Of a stretch of DNA of 28,316 nt, positions 5,093 to 13,879 are shown piece after piece. The stretch is from a virus, in the IMG/VR virus record IMGVR_UViG_3300045115_000079, positions 1-28,316 of that record; one strand, 5' to 3'. Position numbers and translations under genes: made by a program. Position 1 is the first letter of the stretch. Every line of letters starts with the position of its first letter. A model generated the notes under the pieces. It made no database searches, was not told the origin of the DNA, and was given only the letters and a program-made list of their open reading frames with translations.

Positions 5093-6601
5093 TCAGACGG
5101 TGGGGGCGGTGGCGAACTTGGGCTGGACGGCGGCGGCGACCGCGCGCTCGGCGCGGCGATCGACGGCGGCCCGCGCGAAGTGCAGGAAGTCGTTGGACAC
5201 GATCCTCGGGTCCAGGAACGGGCTCTCGGGGCTCTTCTCGAGGGCGGCCTCGAAGGAGATGAGGCCGTCGATGCCGTCGGGCCGGCCACCGAGCCACCAG
5301 TTCTGGCGACGACGTGCGCGCTCGTTCGCGGACACGACGGACTCGCCGACGGCGTGAGCGTAGGTCAGGCCAGTGCTGAGGGTGTAGGTGTACGGGCCGC
5401 TGCCGGTGGGCCCGGACGCGACGGTGACGTCCTCGGCAGAGTAGCCCGACCCGATGGTCAGCTGGTTCGTGCTGCTGAGGGTCAGCTGGCTGCTGGTGAC
5501 GAGCGTCGTCGCGCCGGCCGCGGCGGCGGTCTGCACCGTGGCGTACATGGCGCTGAGGCCGCGGGGTGGGATGTCGGTCCACAGGATGCGAGGCACCCCG
5601 AGGGCTCGGAGTCGGGAGTTGACCGAGAGCACGTCACCGACGAAGGCGTTGAAGCTGGCATCGGAGAGGCCGTTGGTGCCGACCGAGCAGAACGCTCCGT
5701 CGAACTGGATGCCCGTGAGGTCGAACCGGTTCCACAGCGTGGCGAGGTAGGCGCTGGAGCCGTACTCGCCGATGGTGGTCGAGCCGACGGCGAGGCTGGT
5801 GACGGTGAACCCACCGAGCTTGCCGGCGGCGAAGGGCCAGCTCTCGTGCGGCAGGGACCCGATGCCGGACTGAGGGAACCCGGGTGTCGGGCTGGTGGTC
5901 AGGCCCAGCGCGTTGGAGTCGCCGATGACGAGGAAGTGCCGTCCGCCGCCCTCGGTCTCGTACTCGATGGCGACGTCGAGCAGACCCTGCAGCGTGAGCG
6001 TCGCGCCCGCCATGGACGCGTCGAGAGCCTTGCCGTTGCCGGTGGCGCGATAGACCTGGAAGCTATCGCCGTAGGCGACACCGGAGCCGACAGCGGCGTT
6101 GAGGTGGCCCCAGGAGATGACCTTGCCGCCGGCGGCGGGGTCGATCTGGTCGGCCGCGGTGTAGTTCTTCGGCGCCCACACCCAAGTCCCGTTGGTGGGG
6201 ACGTTGAGGCTGCCGCCGCTGATGCTCTTGAGCGCGCCCGTGCAGTCGCCGGCCCAGCGCGCGCCCGACGCGGCGCTCGTCGCGAAGACGGGGCTGCCGA
6301 TGCCCACGTTCGTGATCTGCACGGGGGTGTCAGGGATGACGGAGGAGCGGCGGTTGGCGTTGGCGAAGCCGATGCGCCACCACACCGTGCGTCGCGGCGT
6401 CTGCACCAGGGTGCGGATCGCGTAGTCGAACGCGGCGGTGCTCGACTTGAGGTTCGGGGCAGAGAGCGGCAGGAACGCCCGCTGGTTCGGCGGGTAGGCG
6501 ACCGCGTTCATCTCGGCCAGCCGCTTGCCCGTGACGTCCTTGACCTCCTTGGGCAGGTCGAGAAGGCCGACGCGCCCGTTCAGGCGCGTGGACCGGCTCA
6601 C
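5093..6601 (-). CDS. SGNH/GDSL-type hydrolase, virion-associated (502 aa)
   Basis: Residues ~220-480 carry SGNH hydrolase blocks: HFLVIGDSNALGL (nucleophile S229), SVGTNGLSD (N310) and the late NDFLHF block (D471, H474). These enzymes remove acyl groups from glycans or lipids; on a phage tail the likely substrate is host surface glycan. Residues 1-215 form an N-terminal beta-rich region, perhaps the virion anchor. An insertion at ~357-424 (AAGATTLVTSSQLTLSS, through TYAHAVGESV) interrupts the hydrolase and looks like a small beta module. The start is GTG at 6601, overlapping the upstream stop by 4 nt. Position in the late operon, after the tail and lysis genes, supports a tail-tip or fibre role. 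Confidence 0.82.
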   Translation of the reverse strand: MSRSTRLNGRVGLLDLPKEVKDVTGKRLAEMNAVAYPPNQRAFLPLSAPNLKSSTAAFDYAIRTLVQTPRRTVWWRIGFANANRRSSVIPDTPVQITNVGIGSPVFATSAASGARWAGDCTGALKSISGGSLNVPTNGTWVWAPKNYTAADQIDPAAGGKVISWGHLNAAVGSGVAYGDSFQVYRATGNGKALDASMAGATLTLQGLLDVAIEYETEGGGRHFLVIGDSNALGLTTSPTPGFPQSGIGSLPHESWPFAAGKLGGFTVTSLAVGSTTIGEYGSSAYLATLWNRFDLTGIQFDGAFCSVGTNGLSDASFNAFVGDVLSVNSRLRALGVPRILWTDIPPRGLSAMYATVQTAAAAGATTLVTSSQLTLSSTNQLTIGSGYSAEDVTVASGPTGSGPYTYTLSTGLTYAHAVGESVVSANERARRRQNWWLGGRPDGIDGLISFEAALEKSPESPFLDPRIVSNDFLHFARAAVDRRAERAVAAAVQPKFATAPTV

Positions 6602-6951
6602 GAGTTGTCCGTTCCGGTGATGACGACCGAGATGGCCGACGCGGTCCCCGACAGGGCGCTGACCTTGTCGCCGGGGCCGAGCATGGCGCCGACGAGCTCG
6701 GTGAGGTTGGTCGAGTCGCCGGCCGCCAGGGAGTAGGCGTTGACGATCGTGACGGTTGACCCGCCAGCCTTCGTGACCGTGACGGTCAGCGTGGCCGCCG
6801 ACGCAGTCGTGTTGCAGGCGACGGCCGACTTGATGATCGCGGCTCGGTTCGTGGCCGGCGCGACGAGGTCGGACGACGCCGTCCCGAGCGACGCGGCGGC
6901 GAGCACCCGCGGCAGCATCGAAGTGGCGGCGAGAAGATCGGACGATGCCAT
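6598..6951 (-). CDS. Beta-sandwich-like virion protein (117 aa)
   Basis: After a short helix, the sequence alternates strands: RAAIIKSAVACNTTASA, TLTVTVTKAGG, VTIVNAYSLAAGDS, LGPGDKVSALSG and SAISVVITGT. This matches a common small phage structural protein with a jelly-roll-like fold that accompanies tail fibres or decorates the head. No exact family name is secure. The ATG at 6951 has GGAGG five bases upstream and lies 1 nt after the stop of the collagen-like gene. It overlaps the SGNH gene by GTGA, so the two are probably translated together. Confidence 0.62.
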   Translation of the reverse strand: MASSDLLAATSMLPRVLAAASLGTASSDLVAPATNRAAIIKSAVACNTTASAATLTVTVTKAGGSTVTIVNAYSLAAGDSTNLTELVGAMLGPGDKVSALSGTASAISVVITGTDNS

Positions 6952-6952
6952 G

Positions 6953-7690
6953 TCAGCCTCCAAGGGCGATCGAGAGAGCGACCGATCGTCCGGTCGCGAT
7001 GGACTCGACGGCCTTGCGTCGAGGATCGTCGGGCGTGGTCAGCCCGTCGAGTTCATGGGCAGAAAGTGGAGTCGCGATCGCGTCCACGAGCTGCTGTGCG
7101 GTCGGCTCGCCCTGCAGGCCGGCGACCTTGTTCACGCCGCCTGCGGGACCGGTCGCGCCCTGCGGGCCTGCGGGCCCTGGCGGGCCGACGCGCAGGTCGA
7201 CGAGGGTCGAGTCGGTCGCCGTGGCGCGGATCTGCGGGGCGAGGTTGACGACGCCGTCCGGGCCCGCCTTGTCGGCAGCGATGCGCACGTCGAACTCGAT
7301 GGTCGGCTTGGTCGTGAACAGCGCGACGTTCTTCGCGCGGACGAGCTGCACGACGAGTGTGTGGGTCTTCGCGTCGGCGCCGGTGACGTGGCCACTGAGG
7401 TCGGCGTTCGTCAGGTCGACCGTGCGCAGCGTGTTCGTCGCGCTGGCACCGTCGCCCTCCCAAGCGATCCGCCCGCCCGCCTTGATGACGCCGACCTTGG
7501 GCGCGTTGTGGAGAGTGGCCTGCTTGCCGTTCTCGTCGGTGTAGACGAGCCGGTCGACGACGGGGACGAGAAGGACGGTGCCCTCGTCGGCCCAGATGAC
7601 ATCGGGGTCGTGGTCGGTGTCGGCGGGCGTGTCGTCGGCGAGCTGGCCGACGCGCCAGTAGACGTCGATCAGGGGGAGGTTGACGGCCAT
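6953..7690 (-). CDS. Collagen-like phage tail protein (245 aa)
   Basis: Residues 1-165 form a beta-rich N-terminal domain (PLIDVYWRVGQLADDTPAD at the start). At 169-183 there are five Gly-X-Y triplets (GPPGPAGPQGATGPA), a short collagen-like stalk typical of trimeric phage fibre or baseplate proteins. The C-terminal 60 residues include PTAQQLVDAIATPLSAHELD and may form the tip. AGGAGC precedes the ATG. Placement between holin-side small genes and the SGNH hydrolase suggests a fibre or baseplate part assembled with those products. Confidence 0.7.
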   Translation of the reverse strand: MAVNLPLIDVYWRVGQLADDTPADTDHDPDVIWADEGTVLLVPVVDRLVYTDENGKQATLHNAPKVGVIKAGGRIAWEGDGASATNTLRTVDLTNADLSGHVTGADAKTHTLVVQLVRAKNVALFTTKPTIEFDVRIAADKAGPDGVVNLAPQIRATATDSTLVDLRVGPPGPAGPQGATGPAGGVNKVAGLQGEPTAQQLVDAIATPLSAHELDGLTTPDDPRRKAVESIATGRSVALSIALGG

Positions 7691-7703
7691 GGGTGCTCCT
7701 GGG

Positions 7704-7832
7704 TTAGTCCGTGCCGTCGGTCCACGGCGCGATGGGCGAGAGGTGCGGGTATCGACGCGCCAGGAACTCCTCGGGCGTCTCGTTGAGGCGGGCGCGCATC
7801 CGGGCGATGACCGCGCGCAGGACGGCGGTCAC
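7704..7832 (-). CDS. Hypothetical mini-protein (42 aa)
   Basis: Reading from GTG at 7832: (M)TAVLRAVIARMRARLNETP, then EEFLARRYPHLSPIAPWTDG, stop TAA at 7704. A single amphipathic basic helix is likely. The GTG overlaps the stop of the upstream 65-aa gene (GTGA), and the gene fills the space before the collagen-like gene. These position cues, rather than a family match, support it. Confidence 0.6.
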   Translation of the reverse strand: MTAVLRAVIARMRARLNETPEEFLARRYPHLSPIAPWTDGTD

Positions 7833-8026
7833 GGGTCAGTCCGCTCGCGGCCGTCGAGCGAGTGGTGGACGTAGTGCCAGACGTCCTGTCCATCTCGGCC
7901 GGTCAGGCATTCAGCGGCGGGTCCGCAGATGCACGCGTCGCCGTTGAGGATGTGCTCGAGCGCGTCGTCGACCGGGGCCGTGTGGATGCCGGTCGGGTCG
8001 GAGTAGCAAGCCCACTGCGTCTGCAC
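7829..8026 (-). CDS. Small Cys/His-rich phage protein (65 aa)
   Basis: The protein has CICGPAAECL in its middle and ends WHYVHHSLDGRE. This CxCGPxxE...HHSLDGRE layout is, to my knowledge, widespread in small hypothetical proteins of actinophages near lysis genes. The cysteines and histidines could bind zinc. The start is GTG at 8026, 3 nt after the holin stop. Function is unknown. Confidence 0.66.
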   Translation of the reverse strand: MQTQWACYSDPTGIHTAPVDDALEHILNGDACICGPAAECLTGRDGQDVWHYVHHSLDGRERTDP

Positions 8027-8029
8027 AGG

Positions 8030-8284
8030 TCAGCCCTTCGGCTTCTGGGCGTTGCTGATGCGCTCCACTCCGATCGCGGTGACAACGCAGGTCACCGCAG
8101 CAATACGCCACTCTGCTGCCGTCGGCAGGTCGCCGCGCAGCAGCGTGGGCGCGAGGAGCGTGAGACCCGGCAGCACGAACGCGAGCACGGCCTTGCGGCG
8201 GCGCGCGAGCCACGCGACCAGCCCGCGGATCGCGGCGATGAGCCGGTCGAGCGCGTAGGCGCCCGGCCGGCGGTGCTCGCTCAC
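8030..8284 (-). CDS. Putative holin (84 aa)
   Basis: The protein has a basic, arginine-rich N-terminus and two hydrophobic segments, ~31-49 (KAVLAFVLPGLTLLAPTLL) and ~59-73 (WRIAAVTCVVTAIGV), with a short charged tail. This is the size and topology of a two-span phage holin, which forms membrane holes to release the endolysin. The start is GTG at 8284, overlapping the endolysin stop by 4 nt (GTGA). The call rests on topology and neighbourhood, as holins share little sequence. Confidence 0.72.
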   Translation of the reverse strand: MSEHRRPGAYALDRLIAAIRGLVAWLARRRKAVLAFVLPGLTLLAPTLLRGDLPTAAEWRIAAVTCVVTAIGVERISNAQKPKG

Positions 8285-9195
8285 TTCCCGCCCCGCTCGG
8301 ACAGCGCCTCGCCGAGCTCGGTGACGACCTGGCCAGCGAGGTCGTTCGGGAGCTGGTCGAGGATCTCGCGCGCGATGGCCTTGGCGTCGACCTCGACGTC
8401 GACCTGCGGAGCCTGCTTGAGCAGCGCGCGGACGCCGTTGCGGATCTCGCGGAGCATCGCGCCGCCGGGGCCGTCGCGGCGGACGCCCTCGCGGCCGACG
8501 GCCAGGTCCTTCGTGATGTCGACCAGGGAGGCGACGTCGGTGAGGAGCTTCTTCTGCTGCTTGTCGGTGAGTGCCATCAGGAATCCGTTCTCGAGGGGGG
8601 TGATGGTGAGGTTGACGTTCTTGACGGCCGCGCGGAACGCCGACATGTCGATGACGCGGCCACCGACGCCGGGGTCCCACTTCCCGGCCGTCGAGGACTC
8701 GGCGTGCGCGACGACGGCGCCGCGCGACCAGCCGTAGTGGTCAGCGACGGCCGCGACGCCGCGGTGGTAGGCGTCGAGCTGCTCGCGCGACCAGCCCTCG
8801 CTGCCGGAGTTGATGGCCTCCCAGCCGATCGACTGCGTGTTGCCGTCCCCGGCCCGGATGAACCCGGCGTCGCGCGCGGGGCCGGCGTGGTTCGCGCGAC
8901 CGGCGGCGACGACGTAGATGACCGGCGGCCCGTCGACGGTCTGGCGGCCGAGCGCGAGCTGGCAGAGCGGGCCGGGCAGCTCCGGGGGGAAGCCGCCGAC
9001 GAGGACGCGCTTGACGTAAGCGAGCTCCTGAGCGCGGTTGCTGGTGCCGTGCGCGCCGGTGTGGTGGACGACCTGCCCTCGAGGCGCGAACGGTCGCGCG
9101 GGTCGGTTGCGGGTCTTCCAGCCGGGCACCTCGACGACGGGCAGGCCGGAGGATCGGCACGCCTTCGCGAGGTCGGTGAGGAGCAGGTCGCTCAT
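8281..9195 (-). CDS. Endolysin, N-acetylmuramoyl-L-alanine amidase (304 aa)
   Basis: Residues ~35-180 form an Amidase_2/PGRP domain: VVHHTGA (zinc ligand H44), WEAINSG (E126) and VVAHAESSTAGKWDPG (H164, K172, D174), matching the zinc site of T7-type amidases. It cuts the bond between MurNAc and the L-Ala of the peptide stem, opening the cell wall at lysis. Residues ~205-304 are helical and charged (LTDKQQKKLLTDVASLVDIT, then VDAKAIAREILDQLP) and resemble the C-terminal region of other actinophage lysins, perhaps for wall binding or multimerisation. There is no signal peptide, so export depends on the holin. The ATG at 9195 follows a clean GGAGG-like site in the upstream gap. Confidence 0.9.
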   Translation of the reverse strand: MSDLLLTDLAKACRSSGLPVVEVPGWKTRNRPARPFAPRGQVVHHTGAHGTSNRAQELAYVKRVLVGGFPPELPGPLCQLALGRQTVDGPPVIYVVAAGRANHAGPARDAGFIRAGDGNTQSIGWEAINSGSEGWSREQLDAYHRGVAAVADHYGWSRGAVVAHAESSTAGKWDPGVGGRVIDMSAFRAAVKNVNLTITPLENGFLMALTDKQQKKLLTDVASLVDITKDLAVGREGVRRDGPGGAMLREIRNGVRALLKQAPQVDVEVDAKAIAREILDQLPNDLAGQVVTELGEALSERGGK

Positions 9196-9213
9196 GGTGG
9201 TGCCCTCCTGGGG

Positions 9214-9627
9214 TCAGCTGCGGTCGATGTGGCGGTCGAAGCGGTCGGTGAGGCCGTCGAGTCGGTGGTGCAGAATCTTGAAGCCACCGGCGGTCTCGGC
9301 GCGCATGACGTCGAGGTCGTCGCGGAGGTTGGTGCCGTGGCTGTTGCGCACCTGATGCAGGACGGCGTCGATCATCTGGCGGAACTCCTCGCGCTCGGCG
9401 TTCTGCTCGGCGCGCGCCTCCTCGGCTTCGGTCTTCGCTGCGGCTGCAGAGTCGCGGGCATCTCGCAGGCGGGGCCCGAGTACCGCGGTGACGTAGGCGG
9501 CGGCGACGATGCCGAAGGCGCCCAGGATGGCGATGATGATCTGGCCGCCGAGGGTGATGTACTCGCGTGAGATTGGGTCGGCGAGCACGAGAAGGTGGAT
9601 CACGGGGTTGCCTTCCTGGGGGCTCAT
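9214..9627 (-). CDS. Membrane protein with coiled coil, DUF2746-like (137 aa)
   Basis: One membrane segment, ~26-50 (LGGQIIIAILGAFGIVAAAY), is followed by a long charged helix (~53-95, SAAAAKTEAEEARAEQNAER) and a helical C-terminus. This resembles the DUF2746 proteins found beside lysin genes in actinophages. It could be a second holin, an antiholin or a spanin-like factor. The ATG at 9627 shares one base with the stop of the large tail gene (TGATG), so translation is coupled. Confidence 0.68.
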   Translation of the reverse strand: MSPQEGNPVIHLLVLADPISREYITLGGQIIIAILGAFGIVAAAYVTAVLGPRLRDARDSAAAAKTEAEEARAEQNAEREEFRQMIDAVLHQVRNSHGTNLRDDLDVMRAETAGGFKILHHRLDGLTDRFDRHIDRS

Positions 9628-12600
9628 CACCGGGCCGCCGTCGCGGACCACGAGGCGGTGTGGGTTCGGTCGTTGGCGGCGTTGCGCTGGATGCGGAGGG
9701 TGAACCCGTCGGTGGTGACGTTGCGCCAGCAGGCGCCGACGAGGACGGGGTTGTCGACGTCTCCGATGGTGACGCTCACCTTGGGCGGGACAGAGAAAGG
9801 CGTGCTGAACAAGATGGGGAAGTCAGCCACGCCGTTGCCGGGCACTAGACCGGTGACGTCTCCAGCAAGGGGCGCGAGGCCCTTGTGGGTTCCGTTTCCC
9901 CAGATGGCCGCGCCCTCGTCGTACTTCGGGCCGTAGACGCGGGTGCGGAAGATGGCGGGATCGCCCGCCATGGTGTTGTCGGCCGGGAGTGCGGTCGAGC
10001 CGGTCGTGTCCTTGCCGGTGAGCATCATCGAGCGCCCGGCGCTGAGCGGCTCGGCCCGCTTGTAGAGGGTCGTCGCAACTGAGGACTTGGGGTCGGTGTA
10101 CCCGACCCAGACGTCGGCCCCACTCACTCCGGTGGGTGCTGCGGGGAGGGTGAGGGTGACGACGCGCCGGGCGGGGACCGCGATGGTCGCGTCCGGGGAT
10201 GCTGCGGTGCTCTGTCCGGCGTTGGTGTCGGCGTAGCGGGCCGTCCAGTTCGTGTCGTTGGCGGGCCGGTAGTTGCCCCAGCGGGTGAGGGTCTGGTCGG
10301 CGCTCGTGGAGTAGAACCGACCCGCGTTGGCGCCGGTGGACTTCCATGCCGCGCCACCGGCGTTGATGGTCGCGGCGTCGATGTCGAAGCGGTGTGCCGT
10401 GTTCTCCGTCGACAGGGGAGCGCCACCGCCTGGCGTGCTCCATCCGGGGAAGCTCGCGAAGAGGTTGAGCTGGATTCCGGCTACCCACAGCTGCGGCGTA
10501 CCGAAGTCGAAGGCGCTGATCGCGGCAGCGCGCAGGTTGATCGAGCCGGTGTAGGAGATGCGGTCAGCGAGGAAGGCACGCTCGGTGTATGTGCCGCTGG
10601 TGTCGTACCGGTAGGCGACGAGCCGACCGGGCTGAGCGACAGAGGCGTAGACGACGACGATGTCTCCGGTGGTGCCGTCCAGGCCGAGCGCGGGCGTGCC
10701 GTCGCAGCTGCCTTCCGCGACGAAGGTGGTGACCTTCAGCCGCGCGCCGGCGATGTTGTAGCGCGAGATGCGCCAGGATCGGGAGCCGGTGGAGAACGTC
10801 TCTCGCACACACAGGTACAGCGAGGAGCCGATGCGCAGGATTGAGGACACCTCGTTGACGAAGTCCAAGCCGTCGTCGGTGTTGACCCAGCTGGTCACGA
10901 CGCCGGAGGTCGAGACCTTCTGCACCGCGATCCGCTTCTGCGAGGAGTTCCACAGCAGCCGCAGCCAGGTGGAGTCGACGGTGTCCCACGTGATTCCGCG
11001 CTGCACCCAGCCGGGCGGTGGGGCCGGCCAGTCGGTGGTTGCCTCGGGCGAGACCGCGAGCGATGGCGCCTGATCGGGGTTCGGCACGCCGTTCTCGAGG
11101 ATGGTCTGCGAGCCGGTGCCGAGCAGCAGCTCGGCGACGATCCTGGCCTGGTCCATGACGGTCAGCAGGTCGGTGACGAGCTCGCCCTTGAAGCGGCAGC
11201 CGAGCGGGTGCAGTTGGACCAGAGGCGTCCCGGTGGGGTTAGCCGGGTCGCGCACGATGATCCCGCCGACCGGCTTGCCGTCCTGGTCCACCTCGGGCAC
11301 GGAGATCGTGATGAGGTCGCCGAGCTTGATGGTGGACGCCAGGACGAGGACCGCGGCGAACAGCTCGGCGGTGATGGCGCCAGCGACGATGTCCTCGAGC
11401 GCGACCTGGGACGCCTGACCGAGGACTGGCGCGGACGGTTCGGCGGCGCCGTCGGGGTCGCGGGCGACGAGACGGACGTAGTAGTCGGTGCTGTACTCCA
11501 GGGGTCCGCCGCCGGCGGTGGAGCGCACGTACAGCATCGTTCCAGCGAGCGTCCCTGCCAGGGTGTCGGCGCTGGGCTGAAAGTCGGGGACCGTCGAGGC
11601 GTGCACGTCGTAGGTGACGAGGTCGGCGTTGGGTACGGCCTGCCAGTTCACGACGAGCACGCCAATGAAGGACAGCACGGACGGCTCGGGCGAGAAGGGC
11701 GGCGGGTTGCCGTCGGTGATGTGGTCCGGGACCTGCTCGAGGATGTCGTTGGCGAGCGGCTTCCAGGGCCCGTCGGGCAGCTTGCGGACCTCGGTGACGC
11801 CGCCGTTGAGGCGGGTCTCGTAGGCCGGGCCCTGGGAGATGATCGAGCCCTGGTCCTTGACGACGATGCCGCCGGGGCGGGTCACGGTGCCGCGGTTGAG
11901 GACGCCGTGGGAGGATCGCATCTGCTGGCGCCAGGAGCGCAGCTCGTCGATGGTGCCCCACAACTGGCGTGCGCCGTCGCGGGTGGGGATGAGGGCCACG
12001 GACCCGCCGCCGACCTTGATGGTCGGCTTGAAGGTGTTCGCGCCGAAGTCGACGTCCCAGGCGAGCAGCACGCCGGTGATGGTGCCGCCGTCGGGCTCGG
12101 TCTCGTTCGGGTCGATCTCGAAGGTGACGGTGTCGCCCGCGTCGATCGACGCGACGACCTTGGGCATCTTGTCCAGCGCGCAGGTGATCTCCCAGACGGC
12201 GGTGCCGTTGGCGCGGTCAGCCAGGGTGGTCTGCCCTCGCTGGCCGAGCTCGACCTCGTCCTCGACGGTCGCGAACGACTCGCGCGACTCCCACGGCCCG
12301 GTGGTGGCGAGGTGCTCGGACTCGAAGGGGCCGACGATCGGTCGGGACTCCCCGGAGCCGTCGGTGACGGCCCACAGGCGGGTGGCTCCCTGGCCCTCGG
12401 CGTGGGACTTCTTTCGTGAGGCGTCGAGGATGGCGGACCCGTCGATGACCATGTCGGGGTCGGCGCGGCCGATCAGGTCGGTGGGTCCGACGCGGATCGT
12501 CTTGCGGACGCGTCGTCCCTCGTGGCCGGGCTCCCAGTCGACGTCGACGACGTAGTCGATCGAGGGGGTGGACGTCTTGTACTCCTCGAGCAGGGCGTCG

Positions 12601-13097
12601 AGGGTCAGGTCGACGGTGCCGTCGTAGTAGACGTCCTTGGGGGTGCCGCTGGCGGTGACGAGGACGCGGAAGTTGTGCTCGGGGCCGACGACCTGGCCGA
12701 GGATGTCTCCGCAGATGGTCGCCTCGTCGGTGTTGTACGCCTCGTAGCTGCGGACGTACACCCGGCCGAGGACGGCCGCGCCGAGCGTGGGTCCGCCGAT
12801 CGTCGGGGTGGTGCCGCCGGTGTCGACGTCGGTGACGACCCACGCCTGCACGGGCGTGCCGCGGTGGACCGCGACGACGAGCCGGCGGGCGTCGTCGGGG
12901 TCGATGAGGGTGCGCCAGTCGCCGGGCGCGTCCCCGGGCGCGAAGGACCACGACCCGGCCGACTCGCCCGCGCCGGACAGGCCCTTAGCGGCGGAGTCTC
13001 CGGCCAGGGGCATCTCGGCGAGGACATCGCCGGTGACGTGGTCGCAGATGAGCCAGAGCAGGTCGTCGTCGCCGCCGAGGATGTTCGCGTCGCTCAC
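9627..13097 (-). CDS. Large tail protein with C-terminal H-type lectin domain (1156 aa)
   Basis: The N-terminal ~370 residues resemble siphoviral tail-tip proteins (Gp37-like/Tal region), with strands such as VWEITCALDKMPKVVASIDA and GVLLAWDVDFGANTFKPTIKV. Residues ~468-556 look like a fibronectin-III-type domain (VLVVNWQAVPNADLVTYDVHA). A long beta-rich section follows, with a propeller-like part around 690-830. The last ~65 residues, including FSTPFSVPPKVSVTIGD and TTDGFTLRI, fit an H-type lectin domain that binds sugars. The protein is therefore a probable receptor-binding tail-tip component. The start is GTG at 13097, overlapping the Dit-like stop by GTGA. Upstream in-frame sequence is a shadow of the Dit-like gene. 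Confidence 0.83.
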   Translation of the reverse strand: MSDANILGGDDDLLWLICDHVTGDVLAEMPLAGDSAAKGLSGAGESAGSWSFAPGDAPGDWRTLIDPDDARRLVVAVHRGTPVQAWVVTDVDTGGTTPTIGGPTLGAAVLGRVYVRSYEAYNTDEATICGDILGQVVGPEHNFRVLVTASGTPKDVYYDGTVDLTLDALLEEYKTSTPSIDYVVDVDWEPGHEGRRVRKTIRVGPTDLIGRADPDMVIDGSAILDASRKKSHAEGQGATRLWAVTDGSGESRPIVGPFESEHLATTGPWESRESFATVEDEVELGQRGQTTLADRANGTAVWEITCALDKMPKVVASIDAGDTVTFEIDPNETEPDGGTITGVLLAWDVDFGANTFKPTIKVGGGSVALIPTRDGARQLWGTIDELRSWRQQMRSSHGVLNRGTVTRPGGIVVKDQGSIISQGPAYETRLNGGVTEVRKLPDGPWKPLANDILEQVPDHITDGNPPPFSPEPSVLSFIGVLVVNWQAVPNADLVTYDVHASTVPDFQPSADTLAGTLAGTMLYVRSTAGGGPLEYSTDYYVRLVARDPDGAAEPSAPVLGQASQVALEDIVAGAITAELFAAVLVLASTIKLGDLITISVPEVDQDGKPVGGIIVRDPANPTGTPLVQLHPLGCRFKGELVTDLLTVMDQARIVAELLLGTGSQTILENGVPNPDQAPSLAVSPEATTDWPAPPPGWVQRGITWDTVDSTWLRLLWNSSQKRIAVQKVSTSGVVTSWVNTDDGLDFVNEVSSILRIGSSLYLCVRETFSTGSRSWRISRYNIAGARLKVTTFVAEGSCDGTPALGLDGTTGDIVVVYASVAQPGRLVAYRYDTSGTYTERAFLADRISYTGSINLRAAAISAFDFGTPQLWVAGIQLNLFASFPGWSTPGGGAPLSTENTAHRFDIDAATINAGGAAWKSTGANAGRFYSTSADQTLTRWGNYRPANDTNWTARYADTNAGQSTAASPDATIAVPARRVVTLTLPAAPTGVSGADVWVGYTDPKSSVATTLYKRAEPLSAGRSMMLTGKDTTGSTALPADNTMAGDPAIFRTRVYGPKYDEGAAIWGNGTHKGLAPLAGDVTGLVPGNGVADFPILFSTPFSVPPKVSVTIGDVDNPVLVGACWRNVTTDGFTLRIQRNAANDRTHTASWSATAAR

Positions 13098-13879
13098 AGC
13101 CACGTCCCGTAGGTGGTGGCGGTCGCGCGGCCGGTGCCGGCTGTGGCGGTGAGCCGCACGGTGGTGCCTCCTTGTGGGATGGGGAACCAGTTCCCGGCGA
13201 GCACGCCCCGCAGCTGCGCGTCGGGGTCGTCGAACATGCGGATCTGGCGGTTGGCGGTGTCGACGACGGCCCACGCGTTCGCGGGCAGGTCGGCGTCCAG
13301 GCGCAGGAACCGGCCGGTGGCGTCGGTGAGCGTCGGGGAGGACAGGGGGCCGTCGAGTCGGTACGTCGGCCAGGCGTCGGTGTTGCCGATGTTGTCGATG
13401 ACGACGGTCCGGTCGCGGCCGATGGCGTACACGTCGGGCTCGACGGTGTAGCGCAGCGGGTCCAGCGCGAGCAGTGAGAGGTCGGCGTCGAACGTGTACG
13501 GGCTGGTGCGGTTGATCTGCACGTCGCCGTTGAGTCGCACGGTCGCGCGCCGCTCGACCTCCTCGTGGAAGATCAGCGTCGTGTCCTCGGCGGACGCCGC
13601 GGCGATGAGCCGCTGCTCGGCCGCCCACCGCTCCTCGGGCGTCTCGGCGTCGACCGCGAGGGCGAGGTTGTACTCCTTGGCCTTGCGGGTCCACTTCGGC
13701 GCCCACGCGCCGTTGCGGCGGGGCCGGTCGACGACCTCACCGCTCGTCGAGGCGGCCCCCCATCCGGAGACCGAGGTGAGCGTCCACTCCACCGAGTGCT
13801 CGTCGACGCGATCCAGTGCGAGGTCGCCGAGGGTGACCGGCCACGCGCCGAGGATCGTGCCGGCTGGGTAGTCGCTCAT
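13094..13879 (-). CDS. Distal-tail (Dit)-like protein (261 aa)
   Basis: The protein starts MSDYPAGTILGAWPVTLGD. It has an N-terminal beta-rich domain (DEHSVEWTLTSVSGW, then KEYNLALAVDA), a typical SYTFDADLSLLALDPLRY-like strand (here PYTFDADLSLLALDP at ~133-147) and a C-terminal galectin-like half with NTDAWPTYRLDG. That pairing is usual in Dit/minor tail proteins, which join the tail tube to the tip. It lies directly between the tape measure and the tail-tip protein, the standard Dit position. The ATG at 13879 overlaps the tape measure stop by one base (TGATG). Confidence 0.8.
   Translation of the reverse strand: MSDYPAGTILGAWPVTLGDLALDRVDEHSVEWTLTSVSGWGAASTSGEVVDRPRRNGAWAPKWTRKAKEYNLALAVDAETPEERWAAEQRLIAAASAEDTTLIFHEEVERRATVRLNGDVQINRTSPYTFDADLSLLALDPLRYTVEPDVYAIGRDRTVVIDNIGNTDAWPTYRLDGPLSSPTLTDATGRFLRLDADLPANAWAVVDTANRQIRMFDDPDAQLRGVLAGNWFPIPQGGTTVRLTATAGTGRATATTYGTWL

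Noticed and set aside
5180-6736. 518-codon plus-strand ORF opposite the SGNH hydrolase
   Set aside because: It is a high-GC shadow: low-complexity Gly/Ala/Arg/Val composition and no domain, while the minus strand carries clear SGNH motifs.
6740-7786. 348-codon plus-strand ORF across the collagen-like gene
   Set aside because: It crosses several minus-strand gene borders that have good ribosome binding sites, and it has no recognisable fold.
11208-12419. 403-codon plus-strand ORF opposite the large tail protein
   Set aside because: It has an Asp/Gly/Val-rich shadow composition without motifs, and the minus strand encodes a continuous 1156-aa protein.
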